DNA from: Cellulomonas sp. JH27-2
Lineage (GTDB): Bacteria; Actinomycetota; Actinomycetes; Actinomycetales; Cellulomonadaceae
NCBI RefSeq assembly: GCF_014837175.1
Contig: NZ_JACYFR010000002.1
Coordinates: 496,001-560,000 of the forward strand
DNA: 64,000 nucleotides
Direction of reading: 5' to 3'
The position numbers and the translations under genes were made by a program. Under the pieces are notes generated by a model. The model searched no databases, was not told the DNA's origin, and was given only the letters and a program-made list of their open reading frames with translations. Shown here one piece after another: positions 59,452 to 64,000 of this stretch; positions within the stretch are counted from its first letter, which is position 1, and each line of letters starts with the position of its first letter.

Positions 59452-60212
59452 GCCGGCGCACCCTGGTCGTCATCCCCACGTACAACGAGCTCGAGTCGAT
59501 CCCCGGTGCGCTCGAGCGGCTCGCACAGCACGTGCCCGACGCGCACGTCCTGGTCGTCGACGACGGGTCGCCTGACGGCACGGGCGCGCTGGTGGAGAAG
59601 ATCGCCGCCGACGACACGGCGCCACGCGAGATCCACGTCATGCACCGCTCCGGCAAGCTCGGTCTGGGCACGGCCTACGTCGCCGGGTTCCGGTGGGCGC
59701 TCGAGCGGGACTACGCGGTCATCTGCGAGATGGACGCCGACGGCAGCCACCGCGCGCAGGATCTACCGCTGCTGCTCGCGGCGGTCGACGACGCCGACCT
59801 GGTGCTCGGCTCGCGCTGGGTGCCGGGTGGTTCGGTGGTGAACTGGCCGAAGAACCGCGAGATCCTCTCCCGCGGGGCCAACACCTTCACCCGCATCATG
59901 CTCGGCATCCCGCTGCACGACGCGACCGGTGGCTTCCGCGCGTACCGCGCCGACCTGCTGCGCCGGATCCCGCTCGGCGAGGTCCAGTCGCAGGGCTATG
60001 GCTTCCAGGTGGACATGTCGTGGCGGGCGGTCCGTGCCGGAGCGCGGACCGTGGAGATCCCCATCACCTTCGTCGAGCGAGCCGCCGGGGCGTCCAAGAT
60101 GAGCCGCGCCATCGTCGTCGAGGCGCTCGTCTCGGTGACCCGCTGGGGGATAGCCGAACGCTCCCGCCAGGTGGCGGGAGCGTTCCGTCGAATCACGCGT
60201 CGACCCGCCTGA
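59448..60212 (+). CDS. Polyprenol monophosphomannose synthase (Ppm1 type)
   Basis: Transfers mannose from GDP-mannose to polyprenol phosphate for lipoglycan and protein mannosylation. The 254 residues are a GT2 domain with VVIPTYNELESIPGAL, VDDGSPDGTG, the DxD-type motif MDADGSHRAQDLP, a GSRWVPGGSVVNWPKNRE loop and the late EIPITFVERAAGASKMS. No membrane helix is present, as in the actinobacterial catalytic domain. It overlaps lnt by four bases. Confidence 0.93.
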   Translation: MSRRTLVVIPTYNELESIPGALERLAQHVPDAHVLVVDDGSPDGTGALVEKIAADDTAPREIHVMHRSGKLGLGTAYVAGFRWALERDYAVICEMDADGSHRAQDLPLLLAAVDDADLVLGSRWVPGGSVVNWPKNREILSRGANTFTRIMLGIPLHDATGGFRAYRADLLRRIPLGEVQSQGYGFQVDMSWRAVRAGARTVEIPITFVERAAGASKMSRAIVVEALVSVTRWGIAERSRQVAGAFRRITRRPA

Positions 60213-60240
60213 GCGGGCCGGTCGTCACGGCGCTACTGTC

Positions 60241-60585
60241 TCAGGCGCTGCGGCGCAGCTTGCCGGACCGGAGCAGGTCCAGTCGCTCGTCGAGCAGCTC
60301 CTGGAGCTCACCGATCGTGCGGCGCTCGAGCAGCATGTCCCAGTGCGTACGCGCAGGCTTGCCGGCCTTGACCTCGGGCTGGTCGGCGTCGCGCAGCAAC
60401 GCCTCGGCGCCGCACCGGCACTCCCACACCACCGGGACGTCGGCCTCGACCGAGAACGGCAGGATGATCGTGTGCCCGTTGGGGCAGTCGTAGTGCGCCT
60501 GGAGACGAGGGGCGAAGTCGACGCCGTCCTCGGACTCCATGCTCTGGGACCCGATGCGCATGCCGCGCAGGGACCTGTTCGCCAT
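60241..60585 (-). CDS. rbpA: RNA polymerase-binding protein RbpA
   Basis: Actinobacterial factor that binds RNA polymerase and group I or II sigma factors and stabilises open complexes. The 114 residues show the basic N-terminal tail MANRSLRGMRIGSQSMES, the core with HYDCPNGH and WECRCG (three cysteines and a His for zinc), the basic linker KPARTHWDMLLERRT and the sigma-interacting ELQELLDERLDLLR. The ATG follows GGAGG by 8 nt. A sigma-R/SigH-like promoter lies upstream. Confidence 0.96.
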   Translation of the reverse strand: MANRSLRGMRIGSQSMESEDGVDFAPRLQAHYDCPNGHTIILPFSVEADVPVVWECRCGAEALLRDADQPEVKAGKPARTHWDMLLERRTIGELQELLDERLDLLRSGKLRRSA

Positions 60586-60642
60586 CTTGGGGACCTCCGT
60601 GCCGGGTCTCGGCCGTCGAGTGTGGGTGCTACCACCGGTTTC

Positions 60643-60668
60643 AACGGTGGGTGCCGTCCTAGTGTTCC
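60643..60668 (-). promoter_or_regulatory. Sigma-R/SigH-like promoter GGAAC-N18-GTT of rbpA
   Basis: Read on the minus strand, GGAACA starts at 60668 and GTTGA at 60645 with 18 nt between GGAAC and GTT, matching the consensus of the redox-stress sigma factors SigR (Streptomyces) and SigH (mycobacteria). The predicted start is about 50 nt before the rbpA ATG. rbpA is an established SigR target in Streptomyces coelicolor. Confidence 0.6.
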
Positions 60669-60718
60669 AGCCTGGCGTGAAGGCTTCGTGAACGCACGCC
60701 GGGAGCGCTGCGCGGGCT

Positions 60719-60724
60719 TAGTCT
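60719..60724 (+). promoter_or_regulatory. -10 box TAGTCT of a leaderless promoter
   Basis: TAGTCT ends 7 nt before the GTG of the aldo/keto reductase gene. Confidence 0.6.
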
Positions 60725-60730
60725 GCGAGG

Positions 60731-61690
60731 GTGACTTCTGCCACCACCATGACGCACCGTCGGCTGGGCGATAGCGGGCTGACGGTATCGACTGCGGGTC
60801 TGGGCTGCAACACGTTCGGCGCCACGCTTCATCCCGACGAGGTCGCGCCGCTGGTCAACGCGGCGCTGGACGCGGGCGTGACGTTCTTCGACACGGCTGA
60901 CGTCTACGGCGGCGAGCCCGGCCAGAGCGAGTCGCTGCTCGGCGCCGCCCTCGCGGGGTCACGCGACGACGTGATGATCGCCACCAAGTTCGGCATGGAC
61001 ACCCGCGGCCTCAACGGGCCTGACTGGGGTGCGCGCGGCTCGCGACGCTACGTCCGCCGGGCGGTCGAGGGTTCGCTGCGCCGGCTGGGCACGGACTACA
61101 TCGATCTGTACCAGCTCCACGCCCCCGACCCGCTCACCCCGATCGAGGAGACGCTCGCCGCTCTCCACGACCTCGTCACCGAGGGCAAGGTCCGCTACCT
61201 CGGATCGTCGAACTTCGCCGCCTGGCAGGTCACGGAGGCGGACTGGGTCGCACGTACCGAGGGCCTGACGCCGTTCGTCTCGGCCCAGAACCGGTACAAC
61301 CTGCTGGACCGGGACGCGGAGCGCGAGCTCGTGCCGGCCGCGGAGAGCGCCGGCGTCGGGATCCTGCCGTACGTGCCTCTCGCGTCGGGACTGCTCACCG
61401 GCAAGTACCGGCGGGGCGAGGCGGCACCGGACGGGAGCAGGCTCGCACGGATGCCGGACCGACTGGCCGGAGCGGACTTCGACCGGATCGAGGCGCTGAC
61501 GTCCCTCGCTCAGGAGTGGGGGGTCGACCTGCCGACGCTGGCCCTCGGCGGCCTCGCGGCGCAACCCACGGTCGGCTCGGTGATCGCCGGCGCTCGCACG
61601 CCCGACCAGCTACGCGCCAATGTCGCCTCGATCCTGTGGGAGCCGACCCTCGAGCAGCTCGCCGCGCTCGACGACACCACGGAGTCCTGA
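60731..61690 (+). CDS. Aldo/keto reductase
   Basis: A 319-residue NADPH-dependent TIM-barrel oxidoreductase. The catalytic set is present: Asp in FFDTADVYGG, Tyr of that run, Lys in IATKFG and His in LYQLHAPD. The coenzyme side has YLGSSNFAAW and the GSVIAGARTPDQL tail that binds the phosphate. Sugar or aldehyde substrates cannot be told apart from sequence. It stands alone between rbpA (divergent) and a convergent gene of unknown function. Confidence 0.9.
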   Translation: MTSATTMTHRRLGDSGLTVSTAGLGCNTFGATLHPDEVAPLVNAALDAGVTFFDTADVYGGEPGQSESLLGAALAGSRDDVMIATKFGMDTRGLNGPDWGARGSRRYVRRAVEGSLRRLGTDYIDLYQLHAPDPLTPIEETLAALHDLVTEGKVRYLGSSNFAAWQVTEADWVARTEGLTPFVSAQNRYNLLDRDAERELVPAAESAGVGILPYVPLASGLLTGKYRRGEAAPDGSRLARMPDRLAGADFDRIEALTSLAQEWGVDLPTLALGGLAAQPTVGSVIAGARTPDQLRANVASILWEPTLEQLAALDDTTES

Positions 61691-61711
61691 CTCCCGCCGA
61701 CCCGGCCGGCG

Positions 61712-62278
61712 TCACCAGCGCAGCACCCGCGCGCGGTGCCGGCCGACGGCGCACACGCCGCGCAACCGCACGCCCTGCGCCTCGCACGCCTGCGCGAGCA
61801 CCTGCTCCCACCCGCGTTCCACCGTTCCGCGGTCGCCGCCCGCTCGACGGACGACCGCGAACACCAGCCCGCCACCCGGGGCGCGTTCAGCCAGGATCAG
61901 GGCGAGCGCGGCGACCAGGTCGCTCGCGAGCACCGCGTCCGGCCGGGCCGGGGTGTCGTCCAACGGGATCACCACCGGAAGGGTGCGGTCGTCCTCGTCG
62001 ACGAGCAGCGCCCACAGTGCCGCAGGCCCGGCTCGTTCGGGACCGATGAGGGGGAGCAGCACGTCCAGCGCCGCCTCACCGTCGCCGAGCACGGTCCCCA
62101 CGGGGTAGATCAGGTCGTCGTCGGGTCCGTCGTCGTCGAACCCCGGCGCGCGGCCCGGGCACCTGCAGTGGCAGCCGGGGGAGGCAGCCCACGGGACGGG
62201 CGGCGCCCCGTCGTCGTCGGGCCACTCCTCCTGCGCCCAGTCGTCGCTCCAGTCGTGCTCGCGTGGTGTCGTCGTCAT
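61712..62278 (-). CDS. Uncharacterised acidic actinobacterial protein
   Basis: I do not recognise this 188-residue protein. The first 60 residues are acidic and Trp/Pro-rich with a small Cys cluster (PGCHCRCPG, three cysteines). The rest looks like an alpha/beta domain (YPVGTVLGDGEAALDVLLPLIG, WALLVDEDDRTLPVVIPLDD, GLVFAVVRRAGGDRGTVERGW, GVCAVGRHRARVL). Its length, codon use and placement between intact genes support it as real. No membrane helix or signal peptide. The Cys cluster could hold a metal, but three cysteines alone are weak evidence. Confidence 0.65.
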   Translation of the reverse strand: MTTTPREHDWSDDWAQEEWPDDDGAPPVPWAASPGCHCRCPGRAPGFDDDGPDDDLIYPVGTVLGDGEAALDVLLPLIGPERAGPAALWALLVDEDDRTLPVVIPLDDTPARPDAVLASDLVAALALILAERAPGGGLVFAVVRRAGGDRGTVERGWEQVLAQACEAQGVRLRGVCAVGRHRARVLRW

Positions 62279-62362
62279 GCACCCAGCGTGGGACCGCCCG
62301 CACCGGCACGACGGGCGCGCGCCACATCTGTGGACGGAGCTGCCCGCCGCGCGTGGCTGTGG

Positions 62363-62836
62363 TCACGCGAGGAACGCGCGGATGCCCTCCACCACGAGGG
62401 CGTGGTCGTCAGCCTGGGGGAGACCGGAGACGGTGGCCGCGCCGACGATGCCCACACCGCGGACGCGCACGGGGAACGAGCCGCCGTGCGCCGCGAACTG
62501 CTGGTGCGGCAGGTCGTGCTGCTGCGCGAAGGTCGTGCCGCGAGCGCGCGAACGCAGCCCGACGAGGAACGACGAGGCGCCGAACCGCTCGACAACGCGC
62601 ACCTTGCGCTCGATCCAGGAGTCGTTGTCCGCGACCGTGCCGGGTCGAGCGGCGTGGAAGAGCTGCTGCGTCCCGCGCCGGACGTCGACGGTGACCGGCA
62701 GGTCGCGCGTGATCGCGAGCTCCACCAGCAGGCAGCCGAGCCGCCATGCGTCGTCGTTGTCGAAGGTCGCGAACTCGAGCTCGCGCTCCTGCGCCTCGAC
62801 GGTGGCGATCAGGGCGGTGACGTCGTCGGTGCTCAT
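62363..62836 (-). CDS. UPF0303 / HbpS-like family protein
   Basis: A 157-residue protein of the UPF0303 group in the GlcG/HbpS (heme-degrading domain-like) fold. Typical segments are DDAWRLGCLLVELAITRDLPVTVDVRRG, QQLFHAARPGTVADNDSWIERKVRVV and the C-terminal HGGSFPVRVRGVGIVGAATVSGLPQADDHALVVEGI. The ATG was chosen over an upstream frame that would overlap the neighbouring gene. It lies 4 nt downstream of a flavoprotein gene on the same strand and may be co-transcribed with it. Heme binding is not shown. Confidence 0.82.
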   Translation of the reverse strand: MSTDDVTALIATVEAQERELEFATFDNDDAWRLGCLLVELAITRDLPVTVDVRRGTQQLFHAARPGTVADNDSWIERKVRVVERFGASSFLVGLRSRARGTTFAQQHDLPHQQFAAHGGSFPVRVRGVGIVGAATVSGLPQADDHALVVEGIRAFLA

Positions 62837-62840
62837 CGCG

Positions 62841-64000
62841 TCATCGTGGCACGTCGAGCGGCAGGTCGTGACCGAACACCCCGTCGGGGTCGTATCGCCG
62901 AGCCACGGCACGCAGCCTCTCCAGCGTCGCCGGGGGATACACGCGCTCGAGGCGGTCGTCGCCCAGGTCGAAGCTCCGGTAGACGCCCGTGACGGCTTCC
63001 CCGAGCTCGTCCCACCGGCGGTCGAGCGCCGGACGCCGCGAGGCGGTCGTCATGGCCGACAGCGAGAAGTTCTGGGTGCGGTGGGCGTACGCGGTCGCGT
63101 CGGCGGGCACGGTGTTGACCGCGCCGCCGACGGCGCGCAGCTGCAGCATCTGGGTCTCGCCGGCGCGCAGCAGGTCGGCCAGGACGCGCGCGACGTCCGG
63201 GGTGACGTGCTCGACGAGGCCGCCGCGGATGTTCGCCGGGCCGCCGCCCTCGTGGCGGGAGTGGTGCGCCTGCACGACTCCCGAGTAGGGGAGCAGGTTG
63301 GCCTGCTGCTGGAGCACCGGAGCGACGCCCAGGAAGGGCTCGAGAGCGGCGACGGCCGCGTCGGTGTCGTCGCCCGCCCAGACGGTCATGGCCTGGGCGA
63401 TCGGCGGCTGGTCGGGGCGGGCGGGCACGAGGGTGAGGAAGCTGGTGAGCTCCCAGGGTGAGTCCTCGACGAGCTGGGACCAGGTCAGCAGCAGCTCGGC
63501 CGTGTCGCTCGCGTCGTAGACGAAGGTCGCGAGGACGACGTCGCCGACGGCGGCCGCCTCGATGTCGACCGAGGTGACGATGCCCACGGCGGCACCGGCG
63601 CCGCGCACGGCCCACAGCAGGTCGGCGTGCTCGTCGGCCGTCGCACGCACCACCGAACCGTCCGCGAGCACCACCTCCGCCGCGACCACGTGGTCGAGCG
63701 TGAGGCCGTAGGAACGCCCCAGCAGTCCCTGACCGCCGGCGACGACGAGGCCGCCGACACCGACGTCGCCGTAGTCGCCAGAGCTGATGGCCATCCCGAG
63801 CGGTGACAGCTTCGCGGCGACGTCGCCCCAGTGCGCGCCGGCGCCGAGGCGGACGAGACGACGGTCCCGGTCGAGGACCTCGACCCCGTCCAGAGCGCCC
63901 AGGTCGATCACGATGCCGCCGTCGTTCGTCGACCGGCCGGCGATGCCGTGCCCGCCGGAACGGACCGCCAGCGGCACGTCCTGCGTGCGCGCGAACGCCA
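62841..64000 (-). CDS. FAD-binding berberine-bridge-type oxidoreductase, 5' end outside window
   Basis: Flavoprotein of the VAO/BBE class, cut by the right edge; about 386 C-terminal residues are visible. The FAD domain shows VPLAVRSGGHGIAG, where the His is the usual covalent flavin attachment site; no Cys of the bicovalent type is seen in the matching loop. Further on are GDYGDVGVGGLVVAGGQGLLGRSYGLTLD and the C-terminal BBE stretch with RYDPDGVFGHDLP. Sugar or phenolic oxidation is possible, and the substrate is unknown. The UPF0303 gene follows directly. Confidence 0.85.
   Translation of the reverse strand, partial: AFARTQDVPLAVRSGGHGIAGRSTNDGGIVIDLGALDGVEVLDRDRRLVRLGAGAHWGDVAAKLSPLGMAISSGDYGDVGVGGLVVAGGQGLLGRSYGLTLDHVVAAEVVLADGSVVRATADEHADLLWAVRGAGAAVGIVTSVDIEAAAVGDVVLATFVYDASDTAELLLTWSQLVEDSPWELTSFLTLVPARPDQPPIAQAMTVWAGDDTDAAVAALEPFLGVAPVLQQQANLLPYSGVVQAHHSRHEGGGPANIRGGLVEHVTPDVARVLADLLRAGETQMLQLRAVGGAVNTVPADATAYAHRTQNFSLSAMTTASRRPALDRRWDELGEAVTGVYRSFDLGDDRLERVYPPATLERLRAVARRYDPDGVFGHDLPLDVPR

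Noticed and set aside
60600..60730. tRNA-like fold near the CCACCG/CGGTGG hairpin upstream of rbpA
   Set aside because: No acceptor stem, no T-loop GTTCRAAY and no anticodon arm can be drawn; the hairpin lies in the promoter-leader region.

Overview
The window is one contiguous, very G+C-rich stretch of an actinobacterial chromosome, probably Micrococcales and most like Cellulomonadaceae. The order pyrR-pyrB-pyrC-membrane protein-carA-carB-pyrF-mihF-gmk-rpoZ-coaBC-metK-priA, the block pafB-pafC-tatA-tatC-helY, an RbpA gene, an actinobacterial mIHF and neighbouring Lnt and polyprenol-phosphomannose synthase genes all point there. Genus is inferred from gene order and protein style only. I found no tRNA, rRNA, CRISPR array, transposase or integrase.

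Layout. 1-3.2 kb: end of a type IV pilus cluster (prepilin peptidase cut by the window edge, PilM, PilN, PilO) closed by a hairpin terminator. 3.3-16.4 kb: shikimate pathway genes aroC, aroK, aroB, aroQ followed by efp and nusB. This block is interrupted by two minus-strand secreted proteins (a 1304-aa fibronectin-III protein and an unrecognised 215-aa protein), by a tandem pair of paralogous multi-pass membrane proteins, and by a SatD/DUF3307-like pair behind two matched 20-bp palindromes. 16.5-19.6 kb: a membrane GGDEF-EAL protein and a PrmC-like methyltransferase. 19.7-28.6 kb: the pyrimidine operon, starting with a leader hairpin that appears to sequester the pyrR ribosome-binding site, and carrying a duplicated carA tail forming a 21-codon minigene before carB. 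28.7-38.4 kb: mihF, gmk, rpoZ, coaBC, metK, priA, a HAD phosphatase, fmt, rsmB and rpe.

38.4-44.6 kb: an FMN riboswitch and the riboflavin operon ribD-ribE-ribBA-ribH with a RibM-type transporter, then hisE-hisG and a small membrane protein. 44.6-48.4 kb: a Nudix/winged-helix regulator divergent from an SPFH protein and a divergent NAD-kinase-like protein, with a palindrome placed inside the overlapping divergent promoters; a DUF3866 gene converges on it. 48.4-55.8 kb: pafB, pafC, a small membrane protein, tatA, tatC, a diacylglycerol-kinase-family gene and helY. 55.8-64 kb: a YtcJ-like amidohydrolase, a 420-nt structured non-coding region, lnt and a Ppm1-type synthase, rbpA with a sigma-R/SigH-like promoter, an aldo/keto reductase, an unrecognised protein, a UPF0303 protein and a flavoprotein cut by the right edge.

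The genes are mostly housekeeping, and many are translationally coupled (ATGA, GTGA or TGATG overlaps). A recurring promoter style stands out: for 13 genes a TANNNT -10 box ends 7 or 8 nt before the start codon, as expected for leaderless transcripts. The least ordinary items are the duplicated carA tail, the Nudix-regulator/SPFH/NAD-kinase-like cassette, the SatD double operator, the tandem membrane paralogues, and the structured region upstream of lnt.
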